From Aulostomus chinensis (Eukaryota; Chordata; Actinopteri; Syngnathiformes; Aulostomidae): 64,000 bases of DNA. The notes below the pieces were generated by a model, which worked only from the letters and a program-made list of their open reading frames with translations, was not told the DNA's origin and did no database searches. Below, piece by piece: positions 1 through 8,365 of this stretch. Both the position numbers and the translations under genes were made by a program. How positions within the stretch are numbered: the stretch's first letter is position 1; every line of letters starts with the position of its first letter. The stretch lies in assembly GCA_037954235.1 (NCBI GenBank), contig JBBMOA010000001.1, forward strand, positions 2,717,001-2,781,000. The letters are read 5' to 3'.

Positions 1-42
1 CACATCATACACCCAGGTACAGGCCAACAATGTTCCCCAAAG

Positions 43-58
43 CCCCCCCCCCCCCCCC
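43..58 (+). repeat. Poly-C tract, 16 bp
   Basis: Sixteen consecutive C. The matching run in the other inverted-repeat arm is 17 G at 4129-4145, so the tract differs in length between the arms, as expected for slippage. Confidence 0.95.
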
Positions 59-392
59 ATCCAGTATTATACAAAGTATGATCAGAGATCCCACTACAGA
101 ATAAGAGTGGGCCTGTGTTCACATACTCATACATTTAAACACCCATCTAAATAAATACTGCTTCCATGCACCATTAAAGTACACAATGCATATTCATACA
201 CAAATATCCACATATTTACAGTACAGAGAACAAACAAGAACAAGTAGAGAGTGAATCCTGGAGAGAAAAGGGGAGGTGCATCAGAAACAAGAGCAGATGT
301 TTGAAAATGCTTGATGATTTGAAGATGAGAAAGGAAGAGAGAGACCCAAGTGAGGAGGAAAGGTTGTTCCAATCTGATGGAGCTTTAAATAC

Positions 393-625
393 AACCGGTC
401 AAAGCAGGAGGCCGTCCCCACTGATCCTGGATCTGCTCGACCTTCCTGCCTGTTAAAAGGAAGGTTTTCATCACCACTGTTGCAGGATGTGCTGCTGGTG
501 GAGAATTGTTGGGTGTAGATTCATTGAAGCAGTTTGGTGCTGGACCTGCTGTACTAGTAAAGAGTCATGAGAGAACTTTGTTGTGATTTGGTTCTAACAA
601 ATAAAAATGACTTGACTTGATTTGG
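393..625 (+). repeat. Dispersed repeat with LINE-3'-end-like tail, copy 1
   Basis: This segment occurs again at 5992-6196 in the same direction, at 3570-3795 inverted within the other palindrome arm, and partly at 8845-8911. It ends in AACTTTGTTGTGATTTGG followed by an AATAAAAATGA and ACTTG-repeat tail. That layout resembles the 3' ends of fish L2/Rex-type non-LTR retrotransposons, which close with TTGTTGTGATTTGG and short tandem tail repeats. The family assignment is from memory and is inference. No reverse transcriptase remains. Confidence 0.6.
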
Positions 626-974
626 TGCCTCATGAGGAGAAAATTTGGGCACAAAAGTTGGACAAGAGTGTTTGTGGAGGTTGTGGATCAAAGTTCTATT
701 GATATACAACACAGAAAATCAAACAATGTGAAGCAGGCTAATGAACAATAAATCAAATATAAAAATGCTTTATTTGAAGATCTAGAATATCTTGTGAATA
801 TCTGGAGCTTCATTCCAGCAGCAGACCTCCTCAGGTGATGACTTCATATTTGACATGTTTACCATTCAATGAGACTCATTGTCAGTCCATTGAAATCTAC
901 TGGTGTTCCTGGTGAGTTGATTTAACAACATGAGCTGACAGAATCTACGTTCAGGTAGGAACCACCACATCCAG

Positions 975-1021
975 GGGTCTGGACCTTTGAGCAGGCAGAG
1001 CCATCAAAGTAGCAGACTAAG
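975..1021 (+). repeat. 47 bp direct repeat, copy 1 (palindrome-arm edge)
   Basis: The 47 bp starting GGGTCTGGACCTTTGAGCAG recur exactly at 1070-1116. The second copy straddles the inner end of the left inverted arm and joins it to the 1117-1480 duplicated unit. It may be a footprint of the rearrangement that built the locus. Confidence 0.9.
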
Positions 1022-1069
1022 CTAGCAGACATGAGCATTGAGAAGAAACTGATACCTGAGTCTACTTTT

Positions 1070-1116
1070 GGGTCTGGACCTTTGAGCAGGCAGAGCCATC
1101 AAAGTAGCAGACTAAG
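1070..1116 (+). repeat. 47 bp direct repeat, copy 2
   Basis: Identical to 975-1021. It lies at the point where inverted-arm homology ends and the unit repeated at 4955 begins. Confidence 0.9.
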
Positions 1117-1480
1117 TTTATGTAAATTAGAGGCACACACACATGTTAATGGTGAGGTTTATTGAATCAGCAAACAAGTGAAACATTTTCTATGCCATGT
1201 GTTCTGGGGAGGGACCTGGGAAGCACAGGGGGGCCGGCCATCCTGCCTGTGGAAAATGAAGACCCCAGTGTCAGTCAGTGGTAATCAGTGTGCAAGGCCT
1301 GGTATTTAGTGTTGATCTAGTTTGTCTCATGTAAATGTGGCAGTTTCAGTCGTCACGGTCAGTCCTCACCTCTTCCTGGTGGTTTCCTTAAAGGGGGTGG
1401 AGCCAAAAGGGGAGAGTGGCCCAAGGAAGCTCCTTAAGAGCTGTAGGTGCAAACCTTTGCTCCCAGATGGGGGAGGGGGT
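1117..1480 (+). repeat. Segmental duplicate unit A, copy 1
   Basis: Matches 4955-5326 in direct orientation, offset about 3,838 bp, with few substitutions. Copy 1 has GATGGGGGAGGGGGT where copy 2 has an uninterrupted 18 G run. After a gap in homology, 1606-1632 (ATTGATTGTAGAGCATGG onward) again matches 5327-5353, so copy 2 lacks about 125 bp here. No gene is recognised; the 60-codon open frame at 1322-1504 has no visible domain. Confidence 0.92.
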
Positions 1481-1645
1481 ACAATCACAGGCGAGGTTCA
1501 TTGAATGATTATGTGGATGTATGACTGAGTTGGTGTAGTAGTCTGGAATCATGTATATATTTAGTCAGATTCAGTTGTTGAGATGGTGCTGGTTTGATGT
1601 AAATATTGATTGTAGAGCATGGTTGTGGTCTCACCTCCACTCTGT

Positions 1646-2030
1646 GGGCCATCCATCATCATCTTCTGCTTATTCCTTACTAGTAAGGGTCGCGGGGGGG
1701 CTGGAGCCTATCCCAGCATCTACGGGCGAGAGGCGGGGTTCACCCTGGACAGGTCGCCAGTCCATCGCAGGGCCAACACATAGAGACGAACAAACATTCA
1801 CACTCACAGTCACACCTACAGTCAATTTAGAGTATCAATCAGCCTAGTCCCCTAATGTCCATGTCTTTGGACAGTGGGAGGAAGCCGGAGTACCTGGAGA
1901 GAACCCACGCAGGCCCGGGGAGAACATGGAGACTCCACACAGAAAGATCCCACGCCCGAGCCGGGACTCGAACCCGGAACCTTCTTGCTATGAGGACACA
2001 GTGCTGACCACTGCACCACCGTGCAGCCCC
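1646..2030 (-). mobile_element. tRNA-headed SINE, nearly full length, minus strand
   Basis: On the minus strand it starts GGGGCTGCACGGTGGTGCAG, carries a B-box-like GGTTCGAGTCCCGG, then the common fish-SINE body (CATGTTCTCC, CTCCGGCTTCCTCCCAC, GTCCAAAGACATGG, GGCGACCTGTCCAGGGTG, GGGATAGGCTCCAGCC) and ends in a GATG-type tail near 1646. The element sits where the two copies of unit A diverge, so it probably inserted into this copy only. The exact family name is left open. Confidence 0.85.
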
Positions 2031-2205
2031 GCTATGGGCTGGTCTGTCTAATTTCCTGCAGCCAGGAGGGAATTAAAGGCAGTCAGGGGTTTTTAATTTA
2101 AGTTGATGGTGTCTCATGCAATCTCTTTCAATACTCCAGTGGTGGTTTAAGTGAAGAAAAACATGGGTTAGTCAGTAGGACTCTGTGTGTTTGTGTGTGT
2201 GAGAA

Positions 2206-2475
2206 GTGGACTGTTGTTAACTCTCACAATGGTTGGTGATTGTGGAGGAAGAAAAAATCCTTATGAACCTCTTTTTAACAGACACACATTTCTAAAGATG
2301 CTGGTTCATTTTATTTTTCTTCTTTTAGCAGAGGATGGTTTCGATCCATCGACCTCTGGGTTATGGGCCCAGCACGCTTCCTCTGCGCCACTCTGCTCTA
2401 CCATTGACTGAGCAGTCCTTGTTTTAGGAGAGCATTCTCTGTGTTTGTCTCTGCCCTGCTCTCCTGCTCTCTTTC
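2206..2475 (+). repeat. Segmental duplicate unit B, copy 1 (carries initiator tRNA)
   Basis: Direct repeat of 5716-5990, offset about 3,510 bp. It begins GTGGACTGTTGTTAACTCTC and runs through the initiator tRNA-Met to the TGTCTCTGCCCTGCTC stretch. A shorter relative of the right end is at 8800-8911. The copies show that the tRNA moved as part of a larger DNA block and not as a lone retroposed RNA. Confidence 0.9.
2326..2397 (-). tRNA. Initiator tRNA-Met (CAT)
   Basis: 72 nt on the minus strand. The acceptor stem AGCAGAG/CTCTGCT is fully paired, as are anticodon stem CTGGG/CCCAG and T stem GATGG/CCATC. The D stem GCGC/GCGT pairs with one wobble. Anticodon loop CCCATAA gives CAT. Three consecutive G:C pairs at the base of the anticodon stem and A at position 1 are hallmarks of eukaryotic initiator tRNA, which delivers Met to the P site at start codons. 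Compared with the vertebrate initiator sequence I recall, the D loop has a C-to-A change. No run of four T follows within about 30 bp, so the Pol III terminator is not obvious. It is the only intact member of the four initiator-derived copies in the window. Confidence 0.93.
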
Positions 2476-2479
2476 CCCT

Positions 2480-2903
2480 CATTTAGTCCTTGACATGATC
2501 CATGCTCTACAGCTCTGCGGGTGGAATGAAGACCTGCGTCTGCTCTGCCCGTGCCGTCCTTCGTCTCAACCTAAATTGTTTGACCCACCTTTATAATGAT
2601 CGGACTCGCTCCCGCTGAGCGCGCCAGGCGCTGCAGACAACACAACCAAACTGGCCCCGATCAGGATTTGACAGGCCGAACTCGCGCCGAAATCTTTACA
2701 AAAAATCCATTTTTGTCACCCACGTGAAGATGGGTGGGAACATGCCCTAAAAACACCAAGAATAATATCCACCACCTTCTGAACGGGGCCTGGCCCGTCT
2801 CCTGCATCAGGGGCCGCCGCAGTCGCCCATCAGCTGTTCATCAGCTGTTCGCCGCAACACTCAATGAGACAAAGACATAGAAGCTCAAGCTGCTGTTGAG
2901 GAG
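2480..2903. other. CpG-rich spacer, no gene recognised
   Basis: This part of the palindrome spacer is richer in CpG than its surroundings (GGACTCGCTCCCGCTGAGCG, GGCCGCCGCAGTCGCCC). It holds an 11 bp tandem doublet CATCAGCTGTT at 2828-2849. No open frame with a recognisable domain was seen. It could be a small CpG-island remnant. Confidence 0.5.
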
Positions 2904-2975
2904 GCTCTGATCCTAGAGTGGTTAGTACTCTGTGTTGTGACCGCAGCAACCCTGGTTCGAATCCGGGTCACGGCA
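2904..2975 (+). tRNA. tRNA-His (GTG), possibly decayed
   Basis: 72 nt. The A box region TAGAGTGGTTAGTACTC and B box GGTTCGAATCC are close to vertebrate tRNA-His. Anticodon loop TTGTGAC gives GTG, with stem CTGTG/CGCAG paired using one wobble. T stem CCTGG/CCGGG pairs with one wobble. The 5' acceptor GCTCTGA against TCACGGC leaves a C:C mismatch at pair 4-69, where the normal GCCGTGA would pair. Function is therefore uncertain. It is the only plus-strand full-length tRNA in the window and lies just inside the right inverted arm. Confidence 0.75.
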
Positions 2976-3113
2976 GCATGAGATAAATTTCTTTGTGTGT
3001 ATTGATGGACACAAGCCAAGCAGAAATTTCCCACGATGCAATAGGGCAGTGTTTGGTCAGTGTTGAGCAGGCGTCAGTCTGACAATGATGTCATATTATT
3101 GTGTCATCACTTG

Positions 3114-4186
3114 ACCAGACCCAAAAGTAGGCTCAGGTATCAGTTTCTTCTCAATGCTAACGTCTGCTAGCTTAGTCTGCTACTTTGATGGCTCTTCCTG
3201 CTCAAAGGTCCAGACCCCTGGATGTGGTGGTTCCTACCTGAACGTAGATTCTGTCAGCTCATGTTGTTAAATCAACTCACCAGGAACACCAGTAGATTTC
3301 AATGGACTGACAATGAGTCTCATTGAATGGTAAACATGTCAAATATGAAGTCATCACCTGAGGAGGTCTGCTGCTGGAATGAAGCTCCAGATATTCACAA
3401 GATATTCTAGATCTTCAAATAAAGCATTTTTATATTTGATTTATTGTTCATTAGCCTGCTTCACATTGTTTGATTTTATGTGTTGTATATAAATAGAACT
3501 TTGATCCACAACCTCCACAAACACTCCAACTTTTGTGCCCAAATTTTCTCCTCCTGAGGCACCAAATCAAGTCAAGTCATTTTATTTGTTAGAACCAAAT
3601 CACAACAAAAGTTCTCTCATGACTCTTTACTAGTAGAGCAGGTCCAGCACCAAACTGCTTCAATGAACCTCCACCCAACAGTTCTCCACCAGCAGGACAT
3701 CCTGCAACAGTGGTGATGAAAACCTTCCTTTTAACAGGCAGGAAGGTCGAGCAGATCCAGGATCAGTGGGGACGGCCTCCTGCTTTGACCGGTTGTATTT
3801 AAAGCTCCATCAGATTGGAACAACCTTTCCTCCTCACTTGGGTCTCTCTCTTCCTTTCTCATCTTCAAATCATCAAGCATTTTCAAACATCTGCTCTTGT
3901 TTCTGATGCACTTCCCCTTTTCTCTCCAGGATTCACTCTCTACTTGTTCTTGTTTGTTCTCTGTACTGTAAATATGTGGATATTTGTGTATGAATATGCA
4001 TTGTGTACTTTAATGGTGCATGGAAGCAGTATTTATTTAGATGGGTGTTTAAATGTATGCGTATGTGAACACAGGCCCACTCCTTTTCTGTAGTGGGATC
4101 TCTGATCATACTTTGTATAATACTGGATGGGGGGGGGGGGGGGGGCTTTGGGGAACATTGTTGGCCTGTACCTGGGTGTATGATGT
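3114..4186 (-). repeat. Right arm of the large inverted repeat
   Basis: Reverse complement of 1-1078. The inner boundary is ACCAGACCCAAAAGTAG at 3113-3129, facing the left arm end. The arm includes the poly-G tract at 4129-4145. Homology reaches the window's first base at about 4186, so the palindrome may continue. The spacer between arms is about 2,035 bp. Open frames inside, for example 3815-4093, are hydrophobic but match nothing I recognise. Confidence 0.93.
3570..3795 (-). repeat. Dispersed repeat with LINE-3'-end-like tail, copy 2 (inverted)
   Basis: Mirror copy of 393-625 inside the right palindrome arm. The tail (TCAAGTCAAGTCATTTTATT on the plus strand) lies at the left. Confidence 0.6.
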
Positions 4187-4530
4187 GTGTGTCCTTGTGT
4201 TGAAAATAGAATCTACTTTTATTATTGTTGTATTGTTGGTCATTATTTGTCAGGACCCCCTCCAAAATGAGATGGTGCATCTCAAGGGGCTGCCCTTGAA
4301 ATCAAGTATCAAGAATGAAGGTGTCTGCTGGTCTTGGTGGACCCTCTGCTTCTCCAGCTGAGTCAACAGATTCCTGTGTATCCTGAGTCATTGTGTATCC
4401 TGGCTGCATTCAGTGCTTTCACCGCTGCAGCCCAGCGTGATTGCCAGTCAGGACAGGTGTTATTAAGAATGGAAGAGGGGACAGTTTTGGCAGGACAAGT
4501 TGCTCCACATTCAGGAGATGGTGGGAAGTT
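4187..4530. other. Non-coding stretch beyond the right arm
   Basis: No tRNA, mobile element or credible gene was recognised. Short open frames at 4053-4361 and 4334-4552 cross the arm boundary and have no visible domain. Confidence 0.4.
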
Positions 4531-4600
4531 TAAAAGCTGCCATAAATCTTGATAACAAACTCCTTCACTGTGTGTGGTTCAGAGTCCCTGGTTTGATTGC
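4531..4600 (+). repeat. tRNA-like repeat pair, member 1
   Basis: Contains AACTCCTTCACTGTG and the B-box-like AGTCCCTGGTTTGATT. The same words occur inverted at 11018-11090. Together with the preceding AAGCTGCCAT this is a duplicated 70 bp unit. It resembles the 3' half of a tRNA gene, but no anticodon arm can be assigned. Confidence 0.5.
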
Positions 4601-4725
4601 AGCTTTGACCTGAGCAGGTGTTCATCCTCATCTCAGTAACAGGGGACACTTTATCACACCAGTGGACAAACATCAGCATTCATCACCCAGCAGCTCCTCT
4701 GATCAACAGAACAAGTTAAAGTATT

Positions 4726-4798
4726 CTGAGAAGGAGGGCATCGATCCCTCTACTGCTCACATGCTAAGCGAGCGCTCTACCATTTGAGCTAATTCCCC
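4726..4798 (-). pseudogene. tRNA-Ala (AGC), probably decayed
   Basis: On the minus strand the sequence starts GGGGAATTAGCTCAAATGG (canonical A box) with B box GGATCGATGCC and anticodon loop TTAGCAT giving AGC. T stem GAGGG/CCCTC pairs fully. Acceptor GGGGAAT against CTTCTCA mispairs at the first and seventh pairs, and the anticodon stem CTCGC/GTGAG has a mismatch at its inner pair. It is recognisable as tRNA-Ala of the major vertebrate type, but with damaged ends. Confidence 0.8.
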
Positions 4799-4954
4799 TG
4801 TTCAGGAGCACAGCAGATAATGGAGGTTGACCTTCATGCATGGTTGAATGAGCGTCACCAGTTGAAGCTTCTCTGGTTGACCAATGTAATGGAGACCAAG
4901 GGTTCCATGACATCAATGATTAATTGAAGGTAACATTTGTCTTGGTATGAACAG

Positions 4955-5326
4955 TTTATGTAAATTAGGGGCACACACACATGTTAATGGTGAGGTTTAT
5001 TGAATCAGCAAACATGTGAAACATTTTCTATGCCATGTGTTCCAGGGAGGGACCTGGGAAGCACAGGGGGACCGGCCATCCTGCCTGTGGAAAATGAAGA
5101 CCCCAGTGTCAGTCAGTGGGAATCAGTGTGCAAGGCCTGGTATTTAGTGTTGATCTAGTTTGTCTCATGTAAATGTGGCAGTTTCAGTCGTCACGGTCAG
5201 TCCTCACCTCTTCCTGGTGGTTTCCTTAAAGGGGGTGGAGCCAAAAGGGGAGAGTGGCCCAAGGAAGCTCCTTAAGAGCTGTAGGTGCAAACCTTCGCTC
5301 CCAGATTGGGGGGGGGGGGGGGGGGT
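4955..5326 (+). repeat. Segmental duplicate unit A, copy 2
   Basis: Direct copy of 1117-1480, beginning TTTATGTAAATTAGGGGC. The copy ends at an 18 bp G run (5308-5325), then 5327-5353 resumes homology with 1606-1632. Confidence 0.92.
5308..5325 (+). repeat. Poly-G tract, 18 bp
   Basis: An uninterrupted G run expanded from the interrupted GGGGGAGGGGG of the paralogous site near 1470. Confidence 0.95.
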
Positions 5327-5369
5327 ACTGATTGTAGAGCCTGGTTGTGGTTCATTTTATTTGTTCTTT

Positions 5370-5441
5370 TAGCAGAGCATGGTTTCAATCCATTGACCTC
5401 TGGGTTCTGGGCCCAGCTCTCTTCTGCTGAGCCACTCTGCT
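5370..5441 (-). pseudogene. Initiator-tRNA-derived copy with CAG anticodon (1)
   Basis: 72 nt on the minus strand. Acceptor AGCAGAG/CTCTGCT and the initiator-type anticodon stem CTGGG/CCCAG are kept, but the loop is CCCAGAA, so the anticodon is CAG (a Leu codon reader by triplet) where the parent has CAT. The D stem changed on both sides: GCGC/GCGT became GCTC/GAGA, so an inner pair is switched from G:C to T:A. The T stem has a mismatch (AATGG/CCATG). The 3' flank AAAAGAACAAATAAAATG is shared with the other copies. A decayed or altered duplicate of the initiator gene is the likely reading. Confidence 0.8.
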
Positions 5442-5483
5442 GGAGCAGGAAAAGAAGAAGGGATCTGAATTTCAAATGTTTCA

Positions 5484-5592
5484 CATTGATAGGCTCCAGC
5501 CCACCCCCCACCCCACCCCCCTCACCCCTCCCACCCCTCCCACACACACAACCCTAAACAGGATAAGTGGAAGAAAATGGATGGATGGATGT
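5484..5592 (+). mobile_element. SINE 3' remnant with C-rich block
   Basis: GATAGGCTCCAGCCC leads into a C-rich block (5497-5545), then CCTAAACAGGATAAGTGG and the GATGGATG tail of the SINE family. Only the last fifth of the element is present. The C-rich block reads as many GGG/GGGG runs on the minus strand, a strong G-quadruplex candidate. Confidence 0.75.
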
Positions 5593-5715
5593 TTCCCAGT
5601 TTGGTCATGACATTCCCTTTTTTTAACCTGTCCTGTTCAGGAAATGGAAATGGAAATTTAGCTGCTATGTTGAATCAGAAAAACCTTTTGAAGTCTACTT
5701 TTGCTTCAGTCAGAA

Positions 5716-5990
5716 AGTGGACTGTTGTTAACTCTCACAATGGTTGGTGATTGTGGAGGAAGAAAATATCATTATGAACCTCTTTTTAACAGACACACAT
5801 TTCTAAAGATGTAGGTTCATTTTATTTTTCTTCTTTTAGCAGAGGATGGTTTCGATCCATCGACCTCTGGGTTCTGGGCCCAGCACGCTTCCTCTGCTCC
5901 ACTCTGCTCTACCATTGACTGAACAGTCCTTGTTTTAGGACAGCATTCTCTGTCTTTGTCTCTGCCCTGCTCTTCTGTTCTCTTTCCCCC
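5716..5990 (+). repeat. Segmental duplicate unit B, copy 2
   Basis: Direct copy of 2206-2475 carrying the CAG-anticodon initiator-like tRNA at 5837-5908. It is followed without a break by the repeat at 5992, whereas copy 1 is followed by different DNA. Confidence 0.9.
5837..5908 (-). pseudogene. Initiator-tRNA-derived copy with CAG anticodon (2)
   Basis: 72 nt on the minus strand, differing from the intact copy at 2326-2397 at very few bases. The acceptor, anticodon and T stems are fully paired. Anticodon loop CCCAGAA gives CAG. One change in the D stem (GCGC to GAGC) creates a single mismatch. The B-box region GGATCGAAACC is unchanged, so Pol III recognition is possible. It keeps the initiator-specific G:C triplet, so if expressed it would be an initiator-like tRNA with a non-Met anticodon. 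I think a pseudogene is more likely. Confidence 0.85.
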
Positions 5991-5991
5991 C

Positions 5992-6194
5992 AACCAGTCA
6001 AAGCAGACGTCCGTCCCCACTGATCCTGGATCTGCTCGACGTTCCTGCCTGTTAAAAGGAAGGTTTTCATCACCACTGTTGCAGGATGTGCTGCTGGTGG
6101 AGAATTGTTGGGTGTAGGTTCATTGAAGCAGTTTGGTGCTGGACCTGCTCTGCTTGGAAAGAGTCATGAGAGAACTTTGTTGAGACTTGACTTG

Positions 6195-6196
<2 letters not shown>
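5992..6196 (+). repeat. Dispersed repeat with LINE-3'-end-like tail, copy 3
   Basis: Close to 393-600, from CCAGTCAAAGCAGACG through GCAGTTTGGTGCTGGACC to GAGAACTTTGTTGAGACTTG. The tail is shortened and runs into the (AC)n tract. Confidence 0.65.

Positions 6197-6221
<25 letters not shown>
6195..6221 (+). repeat. (AC)n microsatellite
   Basis: About 13 uninterrupted AC units between the repeat tail at 6196 and a SINE tail fragment. Confidence 0.97.
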
Positions 6222-6226
<5 letters not shown>

Positions 6227-6275
6227 AAACAGGATAAGTGGAAGAAAATGGATGGATGGGTGTTTCCCAGTGTGG
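6222..6275 (+). mobile_element. SINE tail fragment
   Basis: CCTAAACAGGATAAGTGG, GAAGAAAATGGATGG and the following TGTTTCCCAGT match 5552-5600. It is the same insertion junction, duplicated. Confidence 0.7.
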
Positions 6276-6914
6276 CTCTGCAGCAGGAGGTCTTGTAGAA
6301 ACAGAGACTGACCTGACACCAGCTCCCTCTGGAACAATGGTTCATTCATTCATCGGTGCCAGGAGGCCTAAAAACACAAAACACCAATTCAATCCAGGAC
6401 CTTGGAGCCTGAACTGAAACTCCATCACACGGTGGCTCTGCTGGGGCTCCCACAGGTGAGTGAGGCTGAGCTCCAGTCTGCTCTGAGGAGGCAGCAGACA
6501 TCTGCACCACTCAGAGGTTTGGTTGGTGGCTTTGACAAAATCCCAACAAACTAAAATCCTGTTGAAGCAGGAAGTTCTAGTTGAACTCTCATCCACGTCA
6601 CATGACCAAGAAAACCTCCTCTTTCATTCAGACCAGAACAGACAAACATAGAAACATTGACACGACAGGTGGGCACCGTCAACTTAAAGCACGTTAAAAT
6701 GGCAAAATATGAGGCCATGCATGCATTTATTATGCAAAATATTTGATACTTTATTGATAATAAGGATTCCAAGAAACTTTCTGAAACCAGGCCACCCTGT
6801 GCCGTGTGCTAGCCTATGGAAACAAACAGACCCAGAATCAGATATAGAGGTTCAGGTTCTGGATGGTTCTGGTTGGTTCCTGCAGTAATTGAAGCAGTTA
6901 AAGGCATATATATC

Positions 6915-6917
<3 letters not shown>
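6276..6917. other. Non-coding stretch, nothing recognised
   Basis: Unique-looking sequence of mixed composition. Short minus-strand open frames at 6342-6596 and 6551-6772 carry no recognisable domain and lack coding character. Confidence 0.4.

Positions 6918-6955
<38 letters not shown>
6918..6955 (+). repeat. (GT)n microsatellite
   Basis: Nineteen uninterrupted GT units. Confidence 0.97.
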
Positions 6956-6956
<1 letters not shown>

Positions 6957-7228
6957 AAAAACTGACCCACTTCTTTTGCCAACATGAGCCCACAGTGGTG
7001 GTGTCTCTAAAGAGGTGGAGCTCTGTCCTTCACCTGCTAGGTTCCAGCAGGCAGCTCAGGTCTAGTTTTCTTCACTGAGCCTCCATGATGAGTTTCCTCT
7101 GAGAAGTTCTTGTCCAAGGTCCCAGCTGGTAAAACCATTGTCACCAGTGATACTGGGACCCTGCAGTCCAGTGGTCTTATCAGGACCACACTGGACCTGC
7201 CGTCTTTGTTTGTTGTGTTGTTGTGCAA

Positions 7229-7268
7229 TGTGAGAGAACGTGACAGACCATTTTATACCAAAGAAAGG

Positions 7269-7308
<40 letters not shown>
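7229..7308 (+). repeat. Small inverted duplicate with (GT)n, member 1
   Basis: The 40 bp GTGAGAGAACGTGACAGACC through TTTTATACC, followed by GGCTGTG and about 19 GT units, recurs inverted at 12604-12687. The microsatellite and its flank were duplicated together. Confidence 0.88.
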
Positions 7309-7310
<2 letters not shown>

Positions 7311-8074
7311 CCATGTTAATCTCTTTTAAATAAATGTTTCAGCCTGCTATTATTTGGATGCTGTATGATTCCTGCAACCCCAGACTAACTCAGGTGTTCG
7401 TACTGCAACCTAAAGTATGGTGATGAGGAGAATGATGAACAATCCACAAGGTGATCAGAAAATAAGAAATGGATTCAGGAACAACAAACCCATCTCTGAA
7501 CATGTGATTGAAACATGTGAGTGGGACTGGCAGAACCTGGCTTTACCTCAAAGTGTCTCATCCAGAGATCTGTGACAGGCGTCTGCTGTGGAGGGTCAGT
7601 CTGTCCGTCCACATTCAGATCATCGATGCAGCGACTCTGCTAGGATCAAACTACTCAGGATGAAACAGACCAATGTTGACATCAAGTAGCAACTCAGCAG
7701 CTGATCAACTGAGTCCTCAGCACCAGTAGAGCCTGGTCCTGGTCCCTGGGGGGCTCCAACCACCAGCCTCTCTGTTAACAGCCGAGCGCCACAGAGACTC
7801 TGAGTCTCCTGCTGTTCATGAAGAGTTTTCAGGCTAAATTCAGTGTGTGAGGTCCACACTGCACATTTGAGGGACCATGAAGGACAGAGGAGAGTCTGAC
7901 TGTCATGGTGAAAGCCTTCAGCACTAGAACTGAAACAGCCCCCACCATCTTAACCCCCCCAGACCAAACATCATCGTCCAGCCTCCAACCAGAGGTCCCT
8001 CATCATGGAGCCACAGGTGGAGTCTGGATTCTTTTTTAGAATGAGACGGCAATGACAGTCCTGCAGAGTGACAT
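7309..8074. other. Non-coding stretch, nothing recognised
   Basis: No tRNA, mobile element or convincing gene was seen. The 79-codon minus-strand frame at 7620-7859 is unsupported. Confidence 0.4.
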
Positions 8075-8160
8075 CACTGACATGAATGGATGACTTCAGT
8101 CACATGACTGGATGACTTCAGTCACGTGACTGGATGACTTCAGTCACATGACTTCAGTGC
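8075..8160 (+). repeat. 22 bp short tandem repeat, about 3.5 units
   Basis: The words TGGATGACTTCAGTCA and CATGAC alternate with a 22 bp period. The junction sequences CACATGAC and CACGTGAC make a perfect 10 bp palindrome GTCACGTGAC at 8121-8130, which contains an E-box (CACGTG). Confidence 0.85.
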
Positions 8161-8228
8161 CAAACAGTGCACACTGGTGCCGACCAGTCAAAACCACCTC
8201 AGACTGTATCATTCTATATGCTTGGCTG

Positions 8229-8230
<2 letters not shown>

Positions 8231-8268
<38 letters not shown>
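8231..8268 (+). repeat. (GT)n microsatellite
   Basis: Nineteen GT units. Confidence 0.97.
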
Positions 8269-8271
<3 letters not shown>

Positions 8272-8365
8272 TAAAAAGGCAAAAAAGTCTTTTTTTCAGC
8301 AACAGAACTTTAATATAAACACAAAATGAAAAGCAGAACAAGCCAGAACCCAAAATATGGATTTA

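Larger units (their letters stand above)
1..1078 (+). repeat. Left arm of a large inverted repeat (cut by window start)
   Basis: Read as reverse complement, this stretch matches 3114-4186 almost base for base. The match includes a poly-C run at 43-58 facing a poly-G run at 4129-4145, and open frames of closely similar sequence on opposite strands. The arm begins at the window edge, so its true outer end is unknown. The inner end is sharp near 1078. Differences between arms are scattered single bases, mononucleotide-length changes and a small gap, so the inversion is fairly recent or has been kept alike by gene conversion. I see no transposase and no gene in the arm. Confidence 0.93.

Noticed and set aside
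3815..4093. 92-codon hydrophobic frame that also appears on the minus strand at 127-372
   Set aside because: Its occurrence twice follows from the inverted repeat. No family is recognised and it ends in a mononucleotide-flanked region.
6164..6349. Minus-strand frame crossing the (AC)n tract
   Set aside because: Open only because the dinucleotide repeat encodes no stop in that phase.
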